The notes under the pieces are model-generated. The model ran no database searches, was not told the origin of the DNA, and was given only the letters and a program-made list of their open reading frames with translations. Below are positions 1-8,634 of a DNA stretch of 38,696 nucleotides, one piece after another. Within the stretch, counting starts at the first letter, position 1; each line of letters opens with the position of its first letter. The stretch comes from Streptomyces africanus (GTDB lineage: Bacteria; Actinomycetota; Actinomycetes; Streptomycetales; Streptomycetaceae). A program made the position numbers and the translations under genes. The stretch covers positions 1 to 38,696 of the forward strand of contig NZ_MUKA01000200.1 of the NCBI RefSeq assembly GCF_002150735.1, in the 5' to 3' direction.

Positions 1-192
1 TCCGGTGAACGTGTGCGGGAACAGCGTGAACGTGGTGGGGCTCCTCAATCCCGCCGCGGGCAACAGCTGCGCGAACAAGGACGACCGCCGGGCCGGCCGG
101 CCCGGCGGTCGTCCTTGTTCGCGCAGCTGTTGCCCGCGGCGGGATTGAGGAGCCCCACCACGTTCACGGTGTTCCCGCACACGTTCACCGGA
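1..192. repeat. near-perfect palindrome (96-bp arms) cut by the window edge
   Basis: Bases 1-96 are the reverse complement of 97-192, with a single mismatch (G24 against G169). There is no spacer: the centre lies between 96 and 97. Each arm carries the 3' end of a chaplin coding sequence on the strand pointing towards the centre. The innermost part (79-114) alone would be a good terminator stem. The left arm begins at base 1, so its true length is unknown. It is either a genuine tail-to-tail chaplin duplication or a fold-back artefact at a contig end; the sequence alone cannot decide. Confidence 0.95.
2..148 (+). CDS. partial chaplin C-terminus, 5' end outside the window
   Basis: Reading from base 2 gives a chaplin C-terminal segment (motifs PVNVCGNSVNVVG and LLNPAAGNSCANK). 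It then reads through the palindrome centre for about 22 codons to a TGA at 146-148. Known short chaplins stop at or just after the Asn-Lys that ends the chaplin domain, so this tail is unusual. The copy differs from the minus-strand copy only in CGNS versus CGNT. Because it lies wholly inside the palindrome, it may be a duplicate of the minus-strand gene made by an inverted duplication or an assembly fold-back. Confidence 0.4.
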   Translation, partial: PVNVCGNSVNVVGLLNPAAGNSCANKDDRRAGRPGGRPCSRSCCPRRD

Positions 193-350
193 ACGTGCAC
201 CGGCAGCTGGACGGTGTTGCCGGAGACCACCCCGGGCGAACCGGCCGCCGAGCCCTCCGCTCCGGAACCGGCGTACGCGGGGACGGTCAGGGCCATCGCG
301 CCCGAGGCGGCCGCGACGGCGATCACACCGTTTCGGGTAACCCGATTCAT
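45..350 (-). CDS. short chaplin (hydrophobic aerial-surface protein)
   Basis: Chaplins are secreted, amyloid-forming surfactant proteins that coat aerial hyphae and spores. The 101-residue frame opens with a Sec signal peptide (basic start, hydrophobic core, likely cleavage after VPAYA near residue 27). One chaplin domain follows, at about residues 33-79, with SPGVVSGNTVQLPVHVPVNV and two Cys, as in the disulfide-forming short chaplins. The ATG at 350 is preceded by an AGGGA about 5 nt upstream. The domain should end at CANK, but the frame continues into a basic Cys-containing tail encoded by the palindrome, so the C-terminus is suspect. It is divergent from the peptidase at 625. Family assignment is firm; the 3' end is not. 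Confidence 0.75.
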   Translation of the reverse strand: MNRVTRNGVIAVAAASGAMALTVPAYAGSGAEGSAAGSPGVVSGNTVQLPVHVPVNVCGNTVNVVGLLNPAAGNSCANKDDRRAGRPGGRPCSRSCCPRRD

Positions 351-410
351 AGGTTCCCTGCCTTCCAGACATCGTCGCGGGCACTCACCCGCACGAGATA
401 AAACGCGGAC

Positions 411-438
411 GGCCGATCCGAGTTATGGCTTATCGGCC
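411..438. promoter_or_regulatory. 7-bp inverted repeat in the chaplin/peptidase divergent region
   Basis: GGCCGAT (411-417) and ATCGGCC (432-438) are perfect inverted arms separated by 14 bp. They lie in the 274-bp gap between the chaplin start (350) and the peptidase start (625). This could be an operator for either gene. No clear -10/-35 pair was recognised in this gap. Confidence 0.25.
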
Positions 439-624
439 TTTCACTCCATCGAGCGGCCCGGTTGTCGAACTAGCGGTAAAACCCTTCGTATGTGCGAGGC
501 AGCCGCGCACGACAGGGCACTCCGCCCCCGCCCGCCCGTCCGGAGGCGCCGCTTCCGGTGCCCGCTTATGGTGAGCGAGGGCGCCGCTCCCCGGTCCGCT
601 GTGGGGCGCCCCCTGGAGGCATCG

Positions 625-2196
625 ATGCTGGCCAAGCTGTCCACGCGCTCCTCGCTGAGGCGCTGCGCGGTCCCCTGCGTGGCCGGGCTGGCCCTGCTGG
701 GTGCGGGGCTGCCGGCCGCGGACGGCCCCGCGCCGGGCCTGGCGCGCTTCTACGACCAGGAGGTCAGGTGGTCGGCGTGCGAGGGCGAGGACATGCCGAA
801 GGACCTCCAGTGCGGCAAGGTCACCGTCCCCCTCGACTACGCCCGGCCCGGGAAAGGGACGCTCGATCTCGCCCTGGCCCGCTACCGGGCCACGGGAAAG
901 TCCCGGGGCTCGGTGCTGCTGAACTTCGGCGGCCCGGGCGGTCAGGGCGTGGGCCAACTCGCCATGGCCGGCAAGGACTTCATGGGCCTGACGAACGGCT
1001 ACGACGTGGTCGGCTTCGACCCCCGGGGCGTCGGCCGCTCCTCGCCGGTCAGCTGCGGCAACGCCCCCGACGACCCGCTGGACGCGACGGACGGCGACGC
1101 GGCCGTGGCCGACCCGCAGGCCGTTCTCGAAAAGCTGCGCGACGCGGCGGCCGAGTGCACCGAGCACTCCGGCCCCGTCCTGCGCCACATCGGCACGGTG
1201 AACGCCGCCCGCGACCTGGACGTCATACGCGACGCGCTCGGCGACGCCAAGCTCAACTACCTCGGCTTCTCCTACGGCAGCCGGCTCGGCGCGGTGTACG
1301 CGGCCCAGTTCCCCGGCAAGGTCGGCAGGATGGTGCTGGACGGCGTCGACACGCTCACCGAGCCGCTGTCCGAGCAGGGTGTGGTGAGCGCACAGGGGCA
1401 GCAGACCGCGCTGGAGAATTTCCTCGTCTGGTGCACGCAGGACATCGCCTGCCCGTTCGGACAGAACCCGCGGGAGGCCAGGGAGCACGTCGTCAAGGTG
1501 GTCGAGTCGCTCGACCGGGACCCGGTGCCGACCGACTTCGGCGAGGCGTTCTCCGGCCAGGACTTCGTGGGCGCCCTCGCGCAGGGGCTGTTCAGCAGGG
1601 AGCTGTGGCCCTCCCTCCAGCGGGCCGTCGCACAGCTGCTCGAGGACGGCGACACCAGCCGCCTGGAGGCCTTCGCGTCCGGGGGCGTCGCCCACCCGCC
1701 GTGGCGGGCGGCGCACCGCGGGCTCACCGACCCGCAGGACGTGCCCCTGGACAACCTGCCGGCGGCGCTGATGGCGGTGAACTGCGCGGACGATCCCGAC
1801 CGCCCCGCCGCCGAGCAGGTCGGCAGGGACCTCGGCCGGCTGCGCGCCCGGTACGAGCGGGCGTCGCCGGTCTTCGGCCGGTACCGGCTCACCCAGGTGC
1901 TGATGTGCTACGGCCGCCCCAAGGGCACCGACTTCATCCGCGAGGAGGTCAAGGACCTCGACACTCCGCGGATGCTCCTCGTCGGCACCCGGGGCGACCC
2001 GGCCACGCCGTACCGCTGGACGGTGGAGACGGCCGAGCGGCTCGGGTCGTCGGCCGTGGTGCTCGACAACCGGGGCGAGGGCCACACCGGCTACGGCTCC
2101 TCCAAGTGCGTGCACCGCAAGGTCGACGCGTTCCTGCTGTACGGCACGCTCCCGCCGGACGGCAGCTCCTGCGGCTCCGACCACGACACCGAGTGA
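625..2196 (+). CDS. secreted alpha/beta hydrolase, tripeptidyl aminopeptidase (Tap/SlpD/SlpE) family
   Basis: Predicted exported serine exopeptidase, 523 residues. ATG 625 is chosen because GGAGG (615-619) sits 5 nt upstream; longer in-frame extensions have no such site. Residues 1 to about 33 look like a signal peptide. The core has the family's N-terminal WSAC...QCGKVTVPLDY segment, an LNFGGPGGQG oxyanion-hole motif, the nucleophile elbow GFSYG (Ser216), an acidic residue in GTRGDPATP (Asp458) and His487 in GEGHTGYG, so the triad is complete. The last 100 or so residues correspond to the TAP-like C-terminal domain. Known relatives remove N-terminal tripeptides from secreted proteins; the exact substrate here is inferred. 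It is convergent with the asparagine synthetase, with 24 bp between stops. Confidence 0.88.
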   Translation: MLAKLSTRSSLRRCAVPCVAGLALLGAGLPAADGPAPGLARFYDQEVRWSACEGEDMPKDLQCGKVTVPLDYARPGKGTLDLALARYRATGKSRGSVLLNFGGPGGQGVGQLAMAGKDFMGLTNGYDVVGFDPRGVGRSSPVSCGNAPDDPLDATDGDAAVADPQAVLEKLRDAAAECTEHSGPVLRHIGTVNAARDLDVIRDALGDAKLNYLGFSYGSRLGAVYAAQFPGKVGRMVLDGVDTLTEPLSEQGVVSAQGQQTALENFLVWCTQDIACPFGQNPREAREHVVKVVESLDRDPVPTDFGEAFSGQDFVGALAQGLFSRELWPSLQRAVAQLLEDGDTSRLEAFASGGVAHPPWRAAHRGLTDPQDVPLDNLPAALMAVNCADDPDRPAAEQVGRDLGRLRARYERASPVFGRYRLTQVLMCYGRPKGTDFIREEVKDLDTPRMLLVGTRGDPATPYRWTVETAERLGSSAVVLDNRGEGHTGYGSSKCVHRKVDAFLLYGTLPPDGSSCGSDHDTE

Positions 2197-2220
2197 GCCG
2201 GTGCGGCCACGGATCCCCGG

Positions 2221-4062
2221 TCAGCCGAGTGAGACCTCGGGTGCGTAGAGGTCCAGCCACATCGCCAGGTCGAGGGCCCGCTCCAGGCCCCGGCGTGCGG
2301 CCTGGCTGCTCACGGGCGTGTCGCGGTGTGCGGCCTGCCGGAGCCGCTCGGGGTCGACGAGGTCGAAGACCGGGTGGTCCGGCCGCGCCAGGAGGTCCTT
2401 CGCCTGGTTCCGCAGGGCCACCGCGTACTTCGGGTCCTGCGTGGACGGGTAGGGGCTCTTGACCCGGTCGTACACGGACCGGGGGATCAGGTCCGCGGTC
2501 GCCTCCCTGAGCAGGCTCTTCTCACGGCCGTCGAAGGACTTCAGCGCCCAGGGCGCGTTGTAGACGTACTCGACGAGCCGGTGGTCGCAGAACGGCACCC
2601 GGACCTCCAGGCCGACGGCCATGCTGGCGCGGTCCTTGCGGTCGAGCAGGATCCGTACGAACCGGGTCAGGTGCAGGTTGCTGATCTGCCGCATCCGGAA
2701 CTCGAAGTCGCTCTCGCCGTCGAGGCGCTGCACACCGGCGACGGCTGAGCGGTAGCTGTCGGCGACGTACGACTCCAGGTCCAGCGCCTTGACCAGCTCC
2801 GGGCGCAGGACGTCGGCGTCGTCGCCGAAGTGCCGGCCGAGGCTCACCAGCCAGGGGAAGGTGTCGGCCCGGCGGGCCTCCTCGTCGAAGAACTGCTGGT
2901 AGCCGCCGAAGACCTCGTCGGCGGACTCGCCGGACAGGGCCACCGTGGACCGTTCGCGGATGGCCCGGAAGAGCAGGTAGAGCGAGGCGTCCATGTCGCC
3001 GAGGCCGGCCGGCAGGTCGCGGGCCCTGATCACCTTCTCCCGTACGCCGGGGTCGGCGAGGGCCTCCGCGTCCAGCACGATGTCCTGGTGATCGGTGCCG
3101 GCGTCCCGGGCCACGTCGTGCACGAAGGGGGTGTCGGGGGTGCCGCGCAGGTCGTCGGCGACGAAGTTGTCGGCCTGGCCCGCGAAGTCGACGGCGAAGC
3201 TGCGGACCCGTTCACCGTGCGCGGCGAGCTGCCGCGCGGCGAGCGCCGTCATGGCGGAGGAGTCGAGACCGCCGGAGAGCAGGGTGCAGCGGGGTACGTC
3301 GGCGACGAGCTGGCGGCGCACGATGTCGTCGAGGAGCGAGCGGACGGTGGCGATGGTGGTGTCGCGGTCGTCGGTGTGGGGCCGCGTGCGCAGCTCCCAG
3401 TAGGCGCGCTGGCGCACGCCCGAGCGGTCGACGGTGACGACGGTGCCGGGCTCGACCTCGCGCATGCCCTCCCACACGGCGTGTCCAGGGGTCTTGACCA
3501 TGCTGAACAGCTCGCGCAGACCGTCGAGGCCGACACGCCGGCGGGCCAGCGGGTTGGCGAGGATCGCCTTGGGCTCGGAGCCGAACAGGACGCCGTCGGG
3601 CGTGGGGTGGTAGTAGAGGGGCTTGATGCCCATGCGGTCGCGGATCAGCAGGAGCCGGTCGGTGCGGCCGTCCCATACGGCGAAGGCGTACATGCCGTTC
3701 AGGCGCTCGGCGACGGCGTCGCCCCATTCGAGGTAGCCGCGCAGGACGACCTCGGTGTCGGAGTCGGTGGTGAAGCGGTGGCCGCGGGCGGTGAGCTCGC
3801 CGCGCAGTTCGGTGAAGTTGTAGGCCTCGCCCGAGTAGACCAGGGCGACGGTGCCGTGCGGGGTGGCGGCGGTCATGGGCTGGCGGCCGCCGGGCAGGTC
3901 GATGATCGCGAGCCTGCGGTGCCCGAGGCCGGCGGGTCCCTCGGTCCAGACGCCGCGGTCGTCCGGGCCGCGGCAGGCCATCGTCTCGGTCATCGCGTCC
4001 AGGGTCGCCGCCTCGGCACTCAGGTCGCGGTCGAAGGAGACCCAGCCGGTGATGCCGCACAT
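2221..4062 (-). CDS. asparagine synthetase, glutamine-hydrolysing
   Basis: Makes asparagine from aspartate, ATP and glutamine in the cytosol. 613 residues, the usual length of the AsnB/AsnO class. The start is ATG 4062, not the in-frame ATG at 4068. It gives the MCGITGW N-terminus, whose Cys2 becomes the amidotransferase nucleophile, and it lies 7 nt from GGAGG (complement of 4070-4074). Residues 2 to about 200 form the class-II glutaminase domain. The synthetase domain carries the pyrophosphate-binding loop SGGLDSS starting at Ser263. From memory, an asparagine synthetase (asnO) lies beside an NsdA-type gene in S. coelicolor, so the neighbourhood may be conserved. Such enzymes can also amidate cell-wall or other substrates; a housekeeping role is likeliest. 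Confidence 0.92.
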   Translation of the reverse strand: MCGITGWVSFDRDLSAEAATLDAMTETMACRGPDDRGVWTEGPAGLGHRRLAIIDLPGGRQPMTAATPHGTVALVYSGEAYNFTELRGELTARGHRFTTDSDTEVVLRGYLEWGDAVAERLNGMYAFAVWDGRTDRLLLIRDRMGIKPLYYHPTPDGVLFGSEPKAILANPLARRRVGLDGLRELFSMVKTPGHAVWEGMREVEPGTVVTVDRSGVRQRAYWELRTRPHTDDRDTTIATVRSLLDDIVRRQLVADVPRCTLLSGGLDSSAMTALAARQLAAHGERVRSFAVDFAGQADNFVADDLRGTPDTPFVHDVARDAGTDHQDIVLDAEALADPGVREKVIRARDLPAGLGDMDASLYLLFRAIRERSTVALSGESADEVFGGYQQFFDEEARRADTFPWLVSLGRHFGDDADVLRPELVKALDLESYVADSYRSAVAGVQRLDGESDFEFRMRQISNLHLTRFVRILLDRKDRASMAVGLEVRVPFCDHRLVEYVYNAPWALKSFDGREKSLLREATADLIPRSVYDRVKSPYPSTQDPKYAVALRNQAKDLLARPDHPVFDLVDPERLRQAAHRDTPVSSQAARRGLERALDLAMWLDLYAPEVSLG

Positions 4063-4335
4063 ATACATACCTCCCGCAAATCAGTTGTATGAGCCATCTA
4101 TATTTCGAGCGTGTTACACCCGCGGTCACGGGTCAACTCACCGGCGCCTCGAGCAGGCCCGGCCACCCCTCAAATCAAGCCGCACTTTGCACGCGCAATA
4201 TCCGCGGATCCGCTGCGCGACCGGGAACCCCCCGTCGGAAATCGGCCAGCGGCAAAAACTTCCCCAACTCCGGGGCGACGACACCCCGCCGGGCGGGTAC
4301 CGATTGCCCCGAATGCCCTAAGGGTGAATCCGCTC

Positions 4336-4341
4336 TATCGT
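4336..4341 (+). promoter_or_regulatory. -10 element for a probable leaderless mRNA
   Basis: TATCGT fits the Streptomyces housekeeping -10 pattern TAnnnT and ends 6 nt before ATG 4348. No Shine-Dalgarno sequence lies in between, so transcription could start at the A of the ATG. A -35 at standard spacing is not evident. Confidence 0.4.
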
Positions 4342-4347
4342 TCTGTC

Positions 4348-5442
4348 ATGGAGCACGTTCTGAGTCCCGCGACCCTTGCCGAGCTGCGGCGCCCGCGCCC
4401 GTATCCCGCGGTCTCCGTGCTGACGCCGACCCACCGGCGCGATCCCCACAAGACCCAGGACCAGGTCCGGCTGCGCAATGCGGTGGCCGAGGCCAAGCGG
4501 CAGCTGGAGGCCGATCCGGCGGTCGGCCGCGAGCGGCGGGCCGAGGTCGCCCGCCGTCTCGACCAGGCCCTGTCCGAGGTCGATCTGACGCACGCCGAGG
4601 ACGGCCTGGTGATCTTCGCCGCCTCCGGTGAGCACCAGGTGTGGTCGCTCGCCCGGTCCGTGCCCGAACGTGTGGTGCTCTCGGACACCTTCCTCACCCG
4701 CAACCTGGTCTCCGCCCAGACGGCGGACCGGCCGTTCTGGGTGCTGTCGCTCTCCGCCGACCGCGCGACCCTGTGGAACGGCGGCGTCGACCGCGTCTCC
4801 GAGCAGCGCGCCGACGGCTTCCCGCTGACCCGCCGCGTGGAGAACTTCGACCCGGAACGGCAGGAGCGGATCGGAGACCTGCCGAGCGCCTTCCGGGAGG
4901 AGCGCACCCGCCAGTTCCTGCGCGAGACCGACACCGCGATGAGCACCGTCCTGCGCGAGCACCCGCGACCGCTGTACGTCACCGGCCCACCGCCCGCCCT
5001 CGCCCTCCTGGACGAGGTCGGCGCCGCCACCAAGGGAGCGGTGCACGTCCCGCACGGCGGCCTCGCGCACGGGACACCCGAGTCCGTGTGGCAGGCCATC
5101 CAGCCGGTGATCGAGACGGAGGCCCGCAGGGACACGGACGCCGTGACCCGCGCCCTCGAAACGGCCCGCGGGCGACGGGAATTCGCCGCCGGTGTCGACG
5201 AACTCTGGCAGAGCGCCCGGGACGGGCGCGTCCGGCTGCTGGCCGTCGAGGAGAACTTCCGCGTGACGGTCAGCGACGCCGGGGACCATCTGATCCTCGC
5301 CGAGGATGCCGGCAGCGAGTCCCGCGAGGACATCGTGGACGAGATCGTCGAGCAGTGCCTGGAGACCGGAGCCGACGTCCGCTTCGTCCCGGACGGCGCA
5401 CTCGGCGAGGCGGAGGGCATCGCCGGCGTCCTGCGGTACTGA
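4348..5442 (+). CDS. baeRF-family protein (bacterial eRF1/Vms1-like release-factor homologue)
   Basis: 364 residues resembling the bacterial archaeo-eukaryotic release factor family, probably family 3. The N-terminus has the PYPAVSVLTPTHRRDP signature, followed by a charged helical stretch (residues about 35-75), a central beta-rich domain with FWVLSLSADRATLWNG, and a C-terminal eRF1-like domain ending in ETGADVRFVPDGALGEAEG. Relatives are proposed to act on stalled ribosomes or peptidyl-tRNA; no catalytic residue is confidently visible here, so the reaction is inferred. ATG 4348 lacks a Shine-Dalgarno and may be leaderless. It is divergent from the asparagine synthetase across 285 bp, in which I recognise only overlapping GC palindromes near 4200-4213. 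Confidence 0.75.
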   Translation: MEHVLSPATLAELRRPRPYPAVSVLTPTHRRDPHKTQDQVRLRNAVAEAKRQLEADPAVGRERRAEVARRLDQALSEVDLTHAEDGLVIFAASGEHQVWSLARSVPERVVLSDTFLTRNLVSAQTADRPFWVLSLSADRATLWNGGVDRVSEQRADGFPLTRRVENFDPERQERIGDLPSAFREERTRQFLRETDTAMSTVLREHPRPLYVTGPPPALALLDEVGAATKGAVHVPHGGLAHGTPESVWQAIQPVIETEARRDTDAVTRALETARGRREFAAGVDELWQSARDGRVRLLAVEENFRVTVSDAGDHLILAEDAGSESREDIVDEIVEQCLETGADVRFVPDGALGEAEGIAGVLRY

Positions 5443-5585
5443 AGTCCTCGAACACAGGACCGTCGAACACACGCGGCAGCCGGGCGACGCCTTCCCGACG
5501 GACCGTCAAACCCCCTGTGTAATCTACGACTTGATCCTCCGGAGGGCCCGCTCCGCACCTACCTCGGAGTAACTCCGTGAGACTG

Positions 5586-5597
5586 TGGCATATGCCA
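5586..5597. promoter_or_regulatory. perfect 12-bp palindrome upstream of the phosphatase gene
   Basis: TGGCATATGCCA is exactly self-complementary and sits 117 bp before ATG 5715, in the 272-bp intergenic stretch. It is AT-richer in its core than its surroundings, as operators often are. The binding regulator is unknown. Confidence 0.35.
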
Positions 5598-5714
5598 GAA
5601 GCACCACCGTATCGTGTGTTGCCAAATCCCTTACAGGGCGTCGCGGGCTGTGCGACAGTCGTAACCGGTCCCTCCGTCCGCCTTGGTCGTACCGTCCCCG
5701 CATCGGAGTGCGTC

Positions 5715-7106
5715 ATGCCGTCCCACCTCTCCGCGGACCGCCCAGCCGCCGAGCCGCCCGGACGCGGCTCGGTCGACGCGCTGATATCGCAGACGCGCCG
5801 GCTCAAGGGCGACGTGGACGCCGTGCGGCGCGACGCCGAGGGAGCAGAAGCGGACCACCCCCAGGGACGCTGGCAGCGCGCCCTGTACGACCTGGCCCTG
5901 CACCAGCTCAACGACCTCGACGAGCACCTGGCCCAGCTGCGGGACGGCCCCCAGCCCACGGCGCCCCCTGAACCCGGCTCACTGCTCAGCCGGGTCGGCA
6001 GTGCCGAGTGGAACCTGCTGACGGACGAGGCCAGTTGGTCCGGGGAGCTGTACGAGATCCTGGGCCGCGACCCCGCCGCTCCCCCGCTCACCCTCGACGA
6101 GCTGCCGTCCCTGGTGCTCGACGAGGACCGGCCGAAGCTGACGGCGATGGTGACGAACTGCCTCGTCGACGCCCGGCCCATCGACGGCGAGTTCCGCATC
6201 GCACGCCGGGGCGGCGACGTCCGGACCGTGCACATGATGGGCGAACCGGTGCTCGACACCGACGGCAGCACCGCCTCGATGTGGGCCGTACTGCGGGACG
6301 TCAGCGAACTGCGCCGCAGCCAGCGGGTGGTGAGCGAGACCCGTGACTCGCTCCCGGACCGGCGGCGGGACGCGCGGACCGAGCACCGGCTCGCGGCCGA
6401 GTTGCAGGAGGCGGTGCTGCCGCCGTGGCTCGGCTCCCTGCGGCTCCCGCACCGGGGCCCCAGGGCCCTCGACCTCGCGGCCCGGCGCCTGCCGGCGTCC
6501 ACGCACACGCTGATCGGCGGTGACTGGTACGACGCGCTGGAACTGGCCGACGGCGAGACCCTGCTCAGCGTCGGCGACCTCACCGGACACGGCGTCGGCG
6601 TCACGTCGAACATGACGATGCTGCTCGGCGCCGTGCGTGGCATGGCGATGGCCGGCGCCCCGCCCGGCCGGCTGATGGCCTGGCTGAACCAGTTACTCGA
6701 CGCCACCGTGCAACCCGCCCTGGGCAGCGCCGTCTGCTGCCGCTACCGCCCCGCGACCCGCACCCTGGTGTGGGCACAGGCCGGACACCCCGCCCCGCTG
6801 CTGTTCCGCGACGGAACGGGGTGTGTGCTGAACGCACCGGACGGCGTCCTGCTCGGCGCCACCTCCGGCGCCGTCTACGGGCAGGCCGAAGAGACCCTCC
6901 AGGTGGGCGATCTGCTGCTTCTGCACACCGACGGGCTGGTACCCGGGCACACCGGAACGGCGGCCGCGAACCTCCTCCTCGACCTGGCGCCGCGGCTGAC
7001 CGGGACCGCCGGTGCAGAGGACTGTCTGCGGACGGTGGTCCAGGAGTTCGGCGAGGGCGAGCGCGCGGACAACGCCTGCGTGCTCGTCGCCAGGGTCACG
7101 TCATAG
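5715..7106 (+). CDS. PAS-domain PP2C/SpoIIE-type serine phosphatase, TTA codon present
   Basis: Predicted cytosolic signalling phosphatase, 463 residues. Residues about 20-75 are charged and helical. About 95-205 form a PAS_3-like sensor (WSGELYEILGRDP near the start, MWAVLRDVSELRRSQ at the end). A linker helix follows, then a PP2C/SpoIIE domain to the C-terminus. Metal-binding motifs are GGDWYD (Asp270), VGDLTGHG (Asp288), AQAGHPAPLL and ADNACVLV. In Streptomyces such proteins usually dephosphorylate anti-sigma-factor antagonists in partner-switching pathways; the target here is unknown. ATG 5715 has GGAG at 5705-5708, spacing 6. Codon 327 is TTA (6693-6695), so translation should need bldA tRNA. 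It ends 5 bp from the convergent NsdA-like gene. Confidence 0.85.
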   Translation: MPSHLSADRPAAEPPGRGSVDALISQTRRLKGDVDAVRRDAEGAEADHPQGRWQRALYDLALHQLNDLDEHLAQLRDGPQPTAPPEPGSLLSRVGSAEWNLLTDEASWSGELYEILGRDPAAPPLTLDELPSLVLDEDRPKLTAMVTNCLVDARPIDGEFRIARRGGDVRTVHMMGEPVLDTDGSTASMWAVLRDVSELRRSQRVVSETRDSLPDRRRDARTEHRLAAELQEAVLPPWLGSLRLPHRGPRALDLAARRLPASTHTLIGGDWYDALELADGETLLSVGDLTGHGVGVTSNMTMLLGAVRGMAMAGAPPGRLMAWLNQLLDATVQPALGSAVCCRYRPATRTLVWAQAGHPAPLLFRDGTGCVLNAPDGVLLGATSGAVYGQAEETLQVGDLLLLHTDGLVPGHTGTAAANLLLDLAPRLTGTAGAEDCLRTVVQEFGEGERADNACVLVARVTS

Positions 7107-7111
7107 GAAAC

Positions 7112-8605
7112 TCAGGCCGGTGCGTGGTTGCCGCCCCGGCCCTTCGTCTTCGGCAGGGCGAACTCGATCTCCTCCCGCAGCTCCTGGATCTTCGGGTAAC
7201 CGGCGTACTGGGCGGTGAGCCGGTACATCTGGCGCAGCCGGTCCCAGGTGCGGTGGGAGGAGTTGGAGCCCATCGACACCAGCGCAAGTCGCGCGTACCG
7301 GTCGGCCTGTTCGGGGTCGTCCGCGATGAAGCACGCCGAGGCCATCGACAGATAGTCGAAGATCTTCGACCGCTGCCGGCCGTCGACCCGCAGGGCGAGC
7401 GCCTTCTCCGCGTAGTGCTGGGCGTGCGCGGCCGCGCCCGGCTCGAACTCCGCGAGCGTGCGGTAGGCCAGGGCCTGCATGCCGTAGAGGTCCTCCTCCT
7501 TGAAGGTCTGCATCCAGTCCGGCGGTGGTACGTCGGCCTTGTCGGAGACGAACAGGTCCTCGGCCTGCCCGAGCGTGCGGCGCATGGCCTGGCCCTTGCC
7601 CATGGAGGCCTGCGCCCAGGCCTCGATGGTGCAGAGCATCGCCCGGGTGCGGGGCAGTACCTCGTCGCCGGAGCCGGACGTGGCGAGCTTCATCAGGTCC
7701 AGGGCCTCGTCCGGCTTGCCCAGGTGGACCATCTGGCGGGCCGCACGGGAGAGTGCCTCGCCCGCTCGGGGCCGGTCCCCGCCCTCTCTGGCCGCGTGCG
7801 CGGCGATGACGAAGTACTTCTGGGCCGTGGGCTCCAGACCGACGTCGTGTGACATCCAGCCCGCGAGGACGGCCAGGTTGGCGGCGACGCCCCACAGGCG
7901 CCGCTGGAGATGGGGTGGGTGACGGTAGGCGAGCATGCCGCCCACCTCGTTGAGCTGGCCCACCACGGCCTTGCGCTGGAGCCCGCCGCCGCGGGCCGCG
8001 TCCCAGGCGCGGAACACCTCGACCGAGCGCTCCAGTTCCTCGATCTCCTGCGACCCGATGGGGGCGGCCTCGTAGCGGTCGAACCCAGCGGGGTCGGCGT
8101 GCAGGGGATGGTCGGGGTCGGGAGCGTCGGCAACCAGGGCAGGGTCGGTGTGCAGCCAGTCGTACATGGCGCTGCTGAGTGCGGATCCCGCGGCGAGCGC
8201 GGCGCCCGCGCCCACCAAGCCGCGTCGGTTGAGCATGAGGTCCATTCCCGTGAATTCGGTGAGGACCGCGGCGGTCCGCTCGGGCGCCCACGGCACTCCG
8301 TCGGGAGACTCCGCACTCCCGCCGCCCTGCCGCTTCCCCGCACGCCCGTGCCGGACCAGACCGAGGTCCTCTATGGTCACGACACGGCCGAGACGCTCGG
8401 TGAACAGAGCCGCCATCACCCGCGGCACGGGATCGCGCGGGATCTCTCCCATGTCGATCCACCGCCGCACCCGGGAGGTGTCGGTCGCCAGCTGGGGGTG
8501 GCCCATGGCCGCCGCCTTCCGGTTGACCAGCCTCGCGAGTTCGCCCTTGGACCAGCCGGCCAGGCCGAACAGGTCCGCGAGCCGGGTGTTGGGTTGTCCG
8601 CTCAC
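7112..8605 (-). CDS. NsdA-like TPR regulator / sporulation-associated protein
   Basis: 497 residues, close to the roughly 500 of NsdA, a negative regulator of aerial development and antibiotic production in S. coelicolor. The N-terminus is an XRE-like DNA-binding region (LADLFGLAGWSKGELARLVN, then DTSRVRRWIDMGEIPRDPVP). A hydrophobic AGAALAAGSALSSAMYDW segment near residues 150-170 and a long TPR-like helical array (about 220-480) follow. The start is taken as GTG 8605, giving VSGQPNTRLADLF; a weak GGGGG lies 5 nt upstream and longer in-frame extensions look non-native. From memory it is the SCO4114-type paralogue rather than NsdA proper. It is divergent from the APH-like gene across a repeat-bearing promoter region. 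Confidence 0.75.
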   Translation of the reverse strand: MSGQPNTRLADLFGLAGWSKGELARLVNRKAAAMGHPQLATDTSRVRRWIDMGEIPRDPVPRVMAALFTERLGRVVTIEDLGLVRHGRAGKRQGGGSAESPDGVPWAPERTAAVLTEFTGMDLMLNRRGLVGAGAALAAGSALSSAMYDWLHTDPALVADAPDPDHPLHADPAGFDRYEAAPIGSQEIEELERSVEVFRAWDAARGGGLQRKAVVGQLNEVGGMLAYRHPPHLQRRLWGVAANLAVLAGWMSHDVGLEPTAQKYFVIAAHAAREGGDRPRAGEALSRAARQMVHLGKPDEALDLMKLATSGSGDEVLPRTRAMLCTIEAWAQASMGKGQAMRRTLGQAEDLFVSDKADVPPPDWMQTFKEEDLYGMQALAYRTLAEFEPGAAAHAQHYAEKALALRVDGRQRSKIFDYLSMASACFIADDPEQADRYARLALVSMGSNSSHRTWDRLRQMYRLTAQYAGYPKIQELREEIEFALPKTKGRGGNHAPA

Positions 8606-8634
8606 GTCAAGCCCCCAGGTTCTCGGCTGAGTTG

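Noticed and set aside
430..2184. 584-codon open frame antisense to the peptidase gene
   Set aside because: It is a shadow of the high-GC codon bias; its translation is Arg/Ala/Val-rich with no domain, while the plus-strand frame has a full hydrolase fold and a ribosome site.
2830..4092. Long plus-strand frame opposite the asparagine synthetase
   Set aside because: It is a mirror frame; the minus strand encodes an unmistakable MCGITGW...SGGLDSS enzyme.
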